Assembly: GCA_020851395.1 (NCBI GenBank)
Contig: JADZCW010000040.1
Coordinates: forward strand, 1 to 39,992
Direction: 5' to 3'
Length of the DNA: 39,992 bases
Origin: Phycisphaeraceae bacterium
GTDB taxonomy: Bacteria > Planctomycetota > Phycisphaerae > Phycisphaerales > Phycisphaeraceae
Made by a program: the position numbers and the translations under genes. Below, piece by piece: positions 9,135-16,790 of the stretch (position 1 is its first letter; every line of letters starts with the position of its first letter). The notes below the pieces were generated by a model. It did not search any database, was not told where the DNA came from, and saw nothing but the letters and a program-made list of their open reading frames with translations.

Positions 9135-10256
9135 ATGAACACCCGTGAGCGGTTCATCGCTCAGATGCACTACCAGCCGCGCGATCGGTCGCTGATCTGG
9201 GACTTCAATTTCTGGCGTGAGACCATCGCCGTCTGGCACGAGCAGGGGCTGCCACCGCAGATCAAGCACGATTACTCCGGCGTCACCACCGACGCCTTCT
9301 TCGGGATGGACCCCACAGCCCACTGGACCGGCCACTCGGGCCTCTGCCCGGCGTTCGAGGAGAAGGTGATCGAAGACCGCGGCGACCACGAGGTCATCCA
9401 GCAGGGAACGGGCACGACGGTGCTGCGGAAGAAGTTTATGAGCTCGATCCCGATGCACCTCGGGCACACGCTCGTCGACCGTGAGAGCTGGAAGAAGCAT
9501 TACCTGCCGCGCCTCGACCCGGATCATCCGGGGCGGTTCAACCTCCAGCGGGTCCGCGAGCAGGACGCACGCGAGGAGGTGCTGCTGCTGAGCGGTGGCA
9601 GCCTCTACGGCAACCTGCGCGACTGGATGGGGATGGAGAACCTGTCCATGGTCGTCTACGACGACCCGGCGTGGTTCGAGGAGATGGTCGTGGCGCAGGC
9701 GGACTGCACCGTCGGCGTGATCCAGAAGGCCATCGAGCACGGCATCCAGCCCGACGCCTGCGGGATCTGGGAAGACATGTGCTACAACGCCGGGCCGCTG
9801 CTGAGCCCTAAGCACTTCATGCAATATCTGGTCCCACAGTACCGGCGGATCACGGATCTCTTGCACAAGATCAACGTGGACGTGGTGTGGGTCGACTGCG
9901 ACGGGTGCATCGACCAGCTCGTGCCCCTGTGGCTCGAGGCGGGGGTCAACTGCATGTTCCCCGTCGAGGTCGGCACGTGGGGCGGCGACCCGATCAAGTT
10001 CCGCAAGCAGTACGGCAGGGAGCTCTTGCTAGTCGGCGGGTTTGACAAACGCATCCTCATGCGCGGGCCTGCGGCGATCGACGCGGAGGTCCAGCGCCTG
10101 ACGCCGCTGGTCGAGGAGGGTGGGTACATTCCGTTGCCGGACCATCGCGTGCCGCCGGATGTGCCGTATGCCCACTACGTCCATTATCTCAAGCAGGCAC
10201 GGAAGGTCTGGGGAAAGGACACCAACCTGCGGCCGATGCATCCTTCGATCGCCTGA
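9135..10256 (+). CDS. Uroporphyrinogen decarboxylase-superfamily protein
   Basis: MNTRERFIAQMHYQPRDRSLIWDFNFWRETIAVW...; GIWEDMCYNAGPLLSPKHF; PLPDHRVPPDVPYAHYVHYL. ORF track opens at 9048; ATG 9135 better matches family N-termini. Confidence 0.87.
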   Translation: MNTRERFIAQMHYQPRDRSLIWDFNFWRETIAVWHEQGLPPQIKHDYSGVTTDAFFGMDPTAHWTGHSGLCPAFEEKVIEDRGDHEVIQQGTGTTVLRKKFMSSIPMHLGHTLVDRESWKKHYLPRLDPDHPGRFNLQRVREQDAREEVLLLSGGSLYGNLRDWMGMENLSMVVYDDPAWFEEMVVAQADCTVGVIQKAIEHGIQPDACGIWEDMCYNAGPLLSPKHFMQYLVPQYRRITDLLHKINVDVVWVDCDGCIDQLVPLWLEAGVNCMFPVEVGTWGGDPIKFRKQYGRELLLVGGFDKRILMRGPAAIDAEVQRLTPLVEEGGYIPLPDHRVPPDVPYAHYVHYLKQARKVWGKDTNLRPMHPSIA

Positions 10257-10289
10257 TTCTTCTTGCCCTGTTGCTGATGAGTCCGCGTC

Positions 10290-11441
10290 ATGACCATCGC
10301 CCATGCACCGATTGAGCCTATGCCGCGCCGGCCGCGATGGGAAGCCCATCTGCGGCATATCGCGGCATCACCGCTGGGGCTCTGCCCGGATTTCCCCCGG
10401 ATCGCGGAGCGATGGGAGGCTTGGTGGCATCACGAGCTGGTGGATCGGCCGCTGTTCCTGGGCAAGGTCAACACGGACGCTCGACGGGCCATGGAGAAGC
10501 GGACGGACCTACTGCACCGGCCCGACGAATGGTTCGCTGGCAAGCAAGAGGATCTCGAGCAGAAGCACTTCGTCGGGGACTGCGTGCCGAACATCCGCGT
10601 GGACTTCGGGCCGGTGCTGCTGGGCGGGCTGCTGGGGGGGCGGATGGAGTTCGGGGCGAGCACGTCGTGGACGCACCCGCACATCAACGATGACTGGTCG
10701 AACAGGCCCGGGGGGAGGATCGTCGATGGGGAGCTGTATGGGCTGCTCAAGGAGCTGTTTGAGCGCGTGGCCCGGGACGCGGCGGGGCGATATCTGATCT
10801 GCACGCCGGACCTGGGCGGGTCGGCGGACGTGCTGTCGAATCTGCGCGGCCCGGAGACGCTCTGCATGGACGTGATCGACTGCCCGCGGAACATCGCCGA
10901 GACGATCGACGCGATCTACCCGGCGTGGCATGAGGCGATCAGTGCGCTCTATGACATCGCGACGGACGCGGGGACGGGCTTGATCCACTGGCTGGAGATC
11001 TGGTCGAACAAGCCCTACATGATCCCGGCGTGCGACTTCAACTTCCTGATCGATCAGGAATCGTTCAATCGGCTGTGTCTGCCGGACATCGCGCGGCAGA
11101 CGGCGACGATCGGGCGCGGGGTGTTTCACCTCGATGGGCCGGGGGCGGCGCGGCACATCGACGCTCTCTTGGAGGTGCCGTGCCTGGAGGCGATCCAGTT
11201 CGTGCCCGGGGCGGGGTCGCCCTCGACGCTGCCATGGGTGGAGATGTTCCGGAAGATCCAGGGGGCGGGACGGTCGCTGTTTATTGTCTGCCCGCCGGAC
11301 GAGGTGCTGAGGCTCTGTCGATCGCTGCGGCCCGAGGGGCTGGCGATCCAGGTGAACTCCGGCGGGGGACCGGCTGAGTTGAACGACCTTTTCAACGCTT
11401 TTTGCAGGCAATCACTGCATCCCCGAGGCGGCGGAGGATGA
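10290..11441 (+). CDS. UroD-superfamily-like protein (divergent)
   Basis: 383 aa; PDFPRIAERWEAWWHHELVDRPLFLGKV; GVFHLDGPGAARHIDALLEVPCLEAIQFVPGAG. Confidence 0.7.
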   Translation: MTIAHAPIEPMPRRPRWEAHLRHIAASPLGLCPDFPRIAERWEAWWHHELVDRPLFLGKVNTDARRAMEKRTDLLHRPDEWFAGKQEDLEQKHFVGDCVPNIRVDFGPVLLGGLLGGRMEFGASTSWTHPHINDDWSNRPGGRIVDGELYGLLKELFERVARDAAGRYLICTPDLGGSADVLSNLRGPETLCMDVIDCPRNIAETIDAIYPAWHEAISALYDIATDAGTGLIHWLEIWSNKPYMIPACDFNFLIDQESFNRLCLPDIARQTATIGRGVFHLDGPGAARHIDALLEVPCLEAIQFVPGAGSPSTLPWVEMFRKIQGAGRSLFIVCPPDEVLRLCRSLRPEGLAIQVNSGGGPAELNDLFNAFCRQSLHPRGGGG

Positions 11442-11525
11442 TCCTGTCTGTGGGTTGCCCCTCGGCTGTGTGAGAAGCACAATGAGCTGACGCTGTTTGT
11501 TCGCCTGTTGCTTGGAGTCCTTCGC

Positions 11526-12416
11526 ATGGCCAGACCCGATCTTCTGAAACTTCTCGCCCAGCGCACCGTCCTCTGCGACGGCGGGATGGGGACGCAGCTC
11601 ATCGCGGCGGGGATGAGTCCGGGGGAGCCGTCGGCGAGGTGGAACCTGGACCACGCTGAGGTGGTGCAGGCGGTGCACCGTCGGTATCGGCAGGCAGGGT
11701 GCGATCTGGTGACGACCAACACGTTCCAGGCCACGCGGACGGCGCTGGCTCAGCACGGGCTCGAAGCGCAGACGCGGGCGATCAACCTGGCGGCGGCGAA
11801 GAATGCGCGACTCGGGGCGGGCGAGGAAACGATCGTGCTGGCGGACGTCGGGCCTTTCGGTGGATTCCTTGAGCCGATGGGGGAGACGACGGAGGACGAG
11901 CTCTCGGAGATCTTCACGGAGCAATTGATCGCCCTGCGCGACGGGGGGTGCGACGCGGTGATTGTGGAGACGATGGGCGATCCGAATGAGGCGGCTGTCG
12001 CGGTGCGGGCGGCAAAGAAGTTGGCGGATTGGCCGGTCATCGCGACGTTCGCCTTTGCGCGGACGGGAGGCGTGTTCCGCACGATGATGGGGACGATGGT
12101 GGAGCAGGCGCTCGGCGCGTTGCGCGAGGCGGGGGCGGAGGTCGTCGGGGCGAACTGCGGGACGGACCTGGAGCTTGAGGATTACGTGGAGCTGGCCCGC
12201 GAGGTGGTCAAGGCGGCGGGTGATGCAAGGGCGATCATGCAGCCCAACGCCGGGGCGCCCAAGCTCGTCGATGGGCGGAGCGTTCACCCAGCGACGGCGG
12301 GGCAGATGGCGGGATTCGCGGCGAAGTACGTCGGGGCGGGGCTGGCGATTCTCGGGGGGTGCTGCGGGACGACGCCGGAGCATCTGCGGGCAATGGCGGC
12401 GGTGGTGAAGAAGTAA
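11526..12416 (+). CDS. Homocysteine S-methyltransferase family protein (MetH N-terminal-like)
   Basis: LCDGGMGTQLIAAGM; TTNTFQATRTAL; GANCGTDLE; Zn ligand motif GGCCGTTPEHLRAM. Confidence 0.94.
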   Translation: MARPDLLKLLAQRTVLCDGGMGTQLIAAGMSPGEPSARWNLDHAEVVQAVHRRYRQAGCDLVTTNTFQATRTALAQHGLEAQTRAINLAAAKNARLGAGEETIVLADVGPFGGFLEPMGETTEDELSEIFTEQLIALRDGGCDAVIVETMGDPNEAAVAVRAAKKLADWPVIATFAFARTGGVFRTMMGTMVEQALGALREAGAEVVGANCGTDLELEDYVELAREVVKAAGDARAIMQPNAGAPKLVDGRSVHPATAGQMAGFAAKYVGAGLAILGGCCGTTPEHLRAMAAVVKK

Positions 12417-12428
12417 GGGGCGAGGGAT

Positions 12429-13088
12429 CTATCCCCCCCACCGCTCGCCCATCAGTAGCGCGGTGTTGAGGCGCTGGAGGTACTCCTTGGCGGGGATCTC
12501 GGTGGCGCCGAGCAGCGCGGTGACGGGGGTGACCATCTGGATATCGAAGAGGCTGAAGCCTCGCTCGCGCAGGCGCTCGGCCAATTTCACGACGCAGACC
12601 TTCGAGGCGTCATCGGCGCGGCTGAACATGGACTCGCCGAAGAAGGCCCCGGCGAGGGCGACGCCGTAGAGGCCGCCGACCAAGCGGCGTGATGGGGTGG
12701 AGGAATCTTCCTCAGAGGGGTCGTGTTTCCATGCTTCGACGCTGTGGGCCAGTCCGAGGCGGTGCAGTTGGGTGTAGACGTCGATGATCGCGGGGCCGAT
12801 CCAGGTGTCGGGGCGCTTGGGCGTGATCCGGGCACAGCCGGCGATGACTTGGTCGAAAGCCTGGTCAAAGGTGATGAGGTAGTCCCCGCGGCGAAGGCGC
12901 TTGGCGAGGGAGCGGGGGACGCGGAGGTTGTCGAGCTCGAGGACGCCGCGTGGGTCGGCGGTGTACCAGCGGACGTCGCCGGTGGCGGGGTCGGTCATGG
13001 GGAAGACGCCCTGGGCGTAGGCGGAGAGAACCTCCTCGACGCTGATCGCGGGGTGTCCCTCGTGCTCGGGTGAGTCGGTCTGGCCCAT
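12429..13088 (-). CDS. aat: Leucyl/phenylalanyl-tRNA--protein transferase
   Basis: 219 aa; AYAQGVFPMTDPATGDVRWYTADPRGVL; TWIGPAIIDVYTQLHRLGLAHSVEAW; GGLYGVALAGAFFGESMFSR; ASKVCVVKLAERLRERGFSLFDIQ. Confidence 0.96.
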   Translation of the reverse strand: MGQTDSPEHEGHPAISVEEVLSAYAQGVFPMTDPATGDVRWYTADPRGVLELDNLRVPRSLAKRLRRGDYLITFDQAFDQVIAGCARITPKRPDTWIGPAIIDVYTQLHRLGLAHSVEAWKHDPSEEDSSTPSRRLVGGLYGVALAGAFFGESMFSRADDASKVCVVKLAERLRERGFSLFDIQMVTPVTALLGATEIPAKEYLQRLNTALLMGERWGG

Positions 13089-13216
13089 GCTTCAACCATA
13101 CCAGTCAGCGGGACCACGTCGGATCATCAAACAACACGCCGCCGGGCTGTGTGCCCAGCGGTCGTCATCTGAATCTTCTCAATATCCGGGACCGGCGAGA
13201 CTTACAATCGGGAAAA

Positions 13217-13289
13217 TGGCCAGGGGCGGATTTGAACCGCCGACACTGCGATTTTCAGTCGCATGCTCTACCAACTGAGCTACCTGGCC
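13217..13289 (-). tRNA. tRNA-Phe (GAA)
   Basis: Reverse strand: GGCCAGGTAGCTCAGTTGGTAGAGCATGCGACTGAAAATCGCAGTGTCGGCGGTTCAAATCCGCCCCTGGCCA; cloverleaf with anticodon loop CTGAAAA. Confidence 0.97.
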
Positions 13290-13377
13290 GATGGCCTCTC
13301 AGCGACGGCAGAAGAGGTTAACCTGCTGTCGTGGTCTGTCAACCGTCCATCGGGCCGACGATCCTGGGACTTGACGC

Positions 13378-14001
13378 ATGACAATCAGCGCGTGGCTGGC
13401 TTATCTCGGGGCGTCGGTGCTGCTGACCCTGGCGCCCGGGCCGGACAATCTGCTGGTCATCGCGACGGGGATCGCACGGGGGCGGCGGCAGGCGATCACG
13501 CTGGCGTTGGGGATGTGCAGCGGGGTGAGCGTGCACACGGCGGCGGTGGCGATGGGGCTGGCGGCGATCATCTACTCGTCGGCGATGCTGTTTCATGGGG
13601 TGAAGCTGGCGGGGGCGGGGTACCTGCTGATCCTGGCGTACCGGATGGTGAGGCACCCGGCAACGCTGGGGGGGTATGCGCCGGCGTATGACGGGGGCGC
13701 GGCGTGGTTCCGGCGGGGGCTGGTCATGAACGTGCTCAATCCCAAGGTGGCGCTCTTCTTTGTGGCGTTCCTGCCGCAGTTTGTGGATCGAGAGCGGGGG
13801 GACGCGGGGAAGCAGGTCTTCTGGCTGGGGCTGGTGTTCATGCTCCAGTCGGTGGCGATCTTTACGACGATCGGGTACTTCGCGGGGTTGATCGGGCAGT
13901 GGCTGCGGGAGCGGCCGGGGACGTCGCGGGCGCTGGGGTGGCTGGCGGCGGCGGCTTTCGCGGGGATCGGGCTGAAGCTGGCCCTTGCGGGTCGGTCGTA
14001 A
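13378..14001 (+). CDS. LysE/RhtB family amino-acid exporter
   Basis: 207 aa; LGASVLLTLAPGPDNLLVIATGIARGRRQAI; multiple TM segments; GLVMNVLNPKVALFFVAFLPQFV. Confidence 0.92.
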   Translation: MTISAWLAYLGASVLLTLAPGPDNLLVIATGIARGRRQAITLALGMCSGVSVHTAAVAMGLAAIIYSSAMLFHGVKLAGAGYLLILAYRMVRHPATLGGYAPAYDGGAAWFRRGLVMNVLNPKVALFFVAFLPQFVDRERGDAGKQVFWLGLVFMLQSVAIFTTIGYFAGLIGQWLRERPGTSRALGWLAAAAFAGIGLKLALAGRS

Positions 14002-14051
14002 GGGGTTGCCAACGGGGGGTTTCCGGGGGGTTGGGCGTCACGCCAAGGGTT

Positions 14052-14079
14052 TTGCACTGCGGGTAGAGCGTGATATACT
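14052..14079 (+). promoter_or_regulatory. Putative sigma70 promoter of the rplK operon (TTGCAC-16-TATACT)
   Basis: TTGCAC 14052-14057, TATACT 14074-14079. Confidence 0.55.
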
Positions 14080-14100
14080 GTTCGGCTCTTCGTACCCCGC

Positions 14101-14126
14101 CCCCCCCCGGAAGTTTGATGACCGGG
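14101..14126 (+). repeat. Dispersed intergenic motif copy 3
   Basis: CCCCCCCCGGAAGTTTGATGACCGGG, in the presumed rplK 5' UTR. Confidence 0.75.
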
Positions 14127-14166
14127 AATGAGCTCGGAAGGGTATGCGACGACAGGCTCAGGAGAC

Positions 14167-14616
14167 ATGGCCATGGCCAAATCCAAGAAACCCATCACCT
14201 CGCAGTTCAAGATCCAGGCCCCCGGCGGCAAGGCCACGCCCGCGCCGCCGATCGGCCCGGCCCTTGGCCAGCATGGCGTCAACCCCGGCCAGTTCATCCA
14301 GCAGTTCAACGCCGCCACGGCCGCCCTCAACGGCAAGGTCGTCGGCTGCGTGATCACCGTCTACCAGGACCGCACCTTCGAATTCGAGATCAAGAGCCCC
14401 CCTGCCGCCGTGCTGATCAAGGACGCGGCCAAGGTCGAGAAGGGCTCGGGCGTGCCGAACAAGGAGAAGGTCGGCAAGATCAACGCCGACCAGCTCAAGG
14501 CCATCGCCCAGGAGAAGCAGAAGGAACTGACCGGCGCGAGCATCGAGGCCTGCATGCGGATCATCGCCGGCACGGCCCGGTCGATGGGCGTAACGGTCGA
14601 GGGGTTCCAGAGCTAA
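14167..14616 (+). CDS. rplK: 50S ribosomal protein L11
   Basis: [35 protein letters not shown]...[16 protein letters not shown]. Start 14167 or 14173 rather than ORF-track 14128. Confidence 0.98.
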   Translation: MAMAKSKKPITSQFKIQAPGGKATPAPPIGPALGQHGVNPGQFIQQFNAATAALNGKVVGCVITVYQDRTFEFEIKSPPAAVLIKDAAKVEKGSGVPNKEKVGKINADQLKAIAQEKQKELTGASIEACMRIIAGTARSMGVTVEGFQS

Positions 14617-14636
14617 CCCCCGGAAGCAGAACCCCG
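14617..14636 (+). repeat. Dispersed intergenic motif copy 4 (variant)
   Basis: CCCCCGGAAGCAGAACCCCGG region abutting the rplK stop. Confidence 0.7.
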
Positions 14637-14730
14637 GAACCGTGCGTTCGCCGCCGCCGGGTTGAATCGACAAGCAACAGGGCCAACCACGAGCCTGAAT
14701 CGTGGGAGATGAACCACCCCGCCATGGAAG

Positions 14731-14749
14731 GAAAACTTCCGGGGGGGGG
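14731..14749 (-). repeat. Dispersed intergenic motif copy 5
   Basis: AAAACTTCCGGGGGGGGGC on + strand, before rplA. Confidence 0.75.
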
Positions 14750-14767
14750 CATCACAAAGGAAGAATC

Positions 14768-15451
14768 ATGCTTCGCACCATCGGCAAGCGTCTCAAGGCG
14801 GACATCGAGGGCTGGGATCGTGCCAAGGCCCTGCCTCTGAACGAGGCCGTCGAGAAGGTCAAGAGCTTTAAGAAGACCAAGTTCGATCAGTCGATCGAGC
14901 TGTGCATCCATCTGGGCATCGACGTCAAGCAGGCGGACCAGAACATCCGCGGCTCGATCGCGCTGCCCCACGGCATCGGCAAGTCCAAGCGCGTGGTGGC
15001 CTTCTGCCGCGAGGACGTGGCGCCCAAGGCCAAGGAGGCCGGCGCCGTCGAGGCCGGCGGCGAGGAGCTGGTCAAGAAGGTCGAAGAGGGGTGGATGGAC
15101 TTCGACGTGGCGGTGGCGAGCCCGGACATGATGCGCGTCGTCTCCCGCCTGGGCAAGACGCTCGGCCCCAAGGGCCTGATGCCCTCGCCCAAGAACGGCA
15201 CCGTGGCGCCCGACGTCCCGACGACGGTCAAGGAATACGCGGCCGGCAAGGTCGACTTCCGCAACGACACCGGCGGGAACGTGCACGCGGTCATCGGCAA
15301 GCAGTCGTTCGACGCCCAGAAGCTGCTCGAGAACGCCCAGGCCTTCCTGACTCACATCGAGAAGCTCAAGCCCGCCTCGACCAAGGGCGTGTACGTCAAG
15401 AAAATCTCCATGTCCGGCACCATGACCCCCGGCGTCCTGGTCGCCCTGTAA
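14768..15451 (+). CDS. rplA: 50S ribosomal protein L1
   Basis: FDQSIELCIHLGIDVKQADQNIRGSIALPHGIGKSKRVVAFC...LGKTLGPKGLMPSPKNGTV. Start ATG 14768. Confidence 0.98.
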   Translation: MLRTIGKRLKADIEGWDRAKALPLNEAVEKVKSFKKTKFDQSIELCIHLGIDVKQADQNIRGSIALPHGIGKSKRVVAFCREDVAPKAKEAGAVEAGGEELVKKVEEGWMDFDVAVASPDMMRVVSRLGKTLGPKGLMPSPKNGTVAPDVPTTVKEYAAGKVDFRNDTGGNVHAVIGKQSFDAQKLLENAQAFLTHIEKLKPASTKGVYVKKISMSGTMTPGVLVAL

Positions 15452-15462
15452 ATTCCGCCAAG

Positions 15463-15480
15463 CCGGGGCGCAAGCCCCGG
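15463..15480 (+). promoter_or_regulatory. GNRA-capped hairpin in the rplA-rplJ intergenic region
   Basis: CCGGGGC-GCAA-GCCCCGG, 7-bp perfect stem. Confidence 0.5.
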
Positions 15481-15524
15481 GTAACAAGGACGCCTGTCCG
15501 AACGAACAAGCAAAGGAAACGGCC

Positions 15525-16067
15525 ATGAGCAAGCCGGTCAAGAACCTGATCACCGACTCCTACAAGCAGACCTTCGACAAGATCGACGGGGCTGTGCTGA
15601 TCGACATCCGCGGCATCGACTCCAAGGTCAACAACGAACTGCGGGCCGGCCTGCTCAAGCAGCAGGTCAAGGTCACCGTCGTCAAGAACAGCCTGGCCAA
15701 GAAGGCCTTCGCCGGGACGGCCCTCGAACAGCTCTCGGAGCTGCTCGAAGGCCCCAGCGCCCTGGTCTACGGCGGCGGCAGCGTCGTCGAGGTGGCCCGG
15801 ACGATCCTCGAGAAGGCCAAGCAGTTCGAGAAGCTCCAGGTCAAGGGCGCCGTGATGGACGGCACGCTCTACCCTGCCAACCAGGTCGACGCCCTGAGCA
15901 AGTTCCCGACCAAGGCTGAGGCCCAGGGGCAGATCATCCAGATCGTCCTGAGCCCCGCCGGCCAGGTCATCGGCGCGGCGACCAGCGCCGGGTCGGCCAT
16001 CGCCTCGATCCTCAAGACCATCGAGGAGAAGCTCGAGAAGGGCGAGGCGATCGCGAAGGCCAGCTGA
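15525..16067 (+). CDS. rplJ: 50S ribosomal protein L10
   Basis: 180 aa; VKVTVVKNSLAKKAFAGTALEQLSELLEGPSALVYGG. Confidence 0.96.
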   Translation: MSKPVKNLITDSYKQTFDKIDGAVLIDIRGIDSKVNNELRAGLLKQQVKVTVVKNSLAKKAFAGTALEQLSELLEGPSALVYGGGSVVEVARTILEKAKQFEKLQVKGAVMDGTLYPANQVDALSKFPTKAEAQGQIIQIVLSPAGQVIGAATSAGSAIASILKTIEEKLEKGEAIAKAS

Positions 16068-16181
16068 CCGCTCGGTTCACATGCAATACCCCACCCGACG
16101 GGCCCCGAATGGGGTTAAACGGACGCAGCGTGCGGCCGCCTCTTGGGTGACAACGTTCGACGCAAGAAAGGTTCGTGCATC

Positions 16182-16580
16182 ATGACTGACACCGCCACGA
16201 TCGACGCGGGCATCAAGGAAATCGGCGACAAGATCGCCGGCCTGACCCTCAAGCAGGCTGTGGACCTGAAGAACTACCTCAAGGAGGCCTACGGCCTCGA
16301 GCCCGCCGCGGGCGGGGCCGTCATGGTCGCCGCCGCCGGTGGCGCCGCCGCCGAGGCCGCTGAGGAGAAGACCAGCTTCGACGTCGTGCTCAAGAACGCC
16401 GGCGAGCAGAAGATCAAGGTCATCAAGGTCGTCCGCGAGGCCACCGCCCTGGGCCTCAAGGAGGCCAAGGACCTGGTCGACGGCGCGCCCAAGACGGTCA
16501 AGGAAGGGCTCTCCAAGGACGAGGCCAACAGCTTGGCCGAGAAGCTCAAGGAAGTCGGCGCCGAGATCGAGATCAAGTAA
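16182..16580 (+). CDS. rplL: 50S ribosomal protein L7/L12
   Basis: [71 protein letters not shown]. Start ATG 16182. Confidence 0.98.
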   Translation: MTDTATIDAGIKEIGDKIAGLTLKQAVDLKNYLKEAYGLEPAAGGAVMVAAAGGAAAEAAEEKTSFDVVLKNAGEQKIKVIKVVREATALGLKEAKDLVDGAPKTVKEGLSKDEANSLAEKLKEVGAEIEIK

Positions 16581-16618
16581 GTCGAACCGGCCCGCAAGGG
16601 TCATTGACGCTGTGACGA

Positions 16619-16648
16619 AAACCGCCCTGGGAACGGGGCGGTTTTTTT
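16619..16648 (+). terminator. Intrinsic terminator after rplL
   Basis: ACCGCCC (16621-16627) / GGGCGGT (16636-16642) followed by T-run. Confidence 0.9.
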
Positions 16649-16682
16649 GTGGCCATGGGCTGAACGTGAGTTGGATGGTGTT

Positions 16683-16710
16683 GGGTACGGGGTACAGGGT
16701 ACAGGGTATG
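16683..16710. repeat. 7-bp short tandem repeat, ~4 copies (GGGTAYR)
   Basis: GGGTACG GGGTACA GGGTACA GGGTATG. Confidence 0.8.
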
Positions 16711-16721
16711 AAGGCTGGGAA

Positions 16722-16744
16722 ACCGGGATTACTTCCGGGGGGGC
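16722..16744 (-). repeat. Dispersed intergenic motif copy 6
   Basis: CCGGGATTACTTCCGGGGGGGC region on + strand, before dinG-like gene. Confidence 0.75.
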
Positions 16745-16790
16745 ACCCTAACATTTACCTGCTGGGCCGCTACAATGCGAGGTGTCGCCT

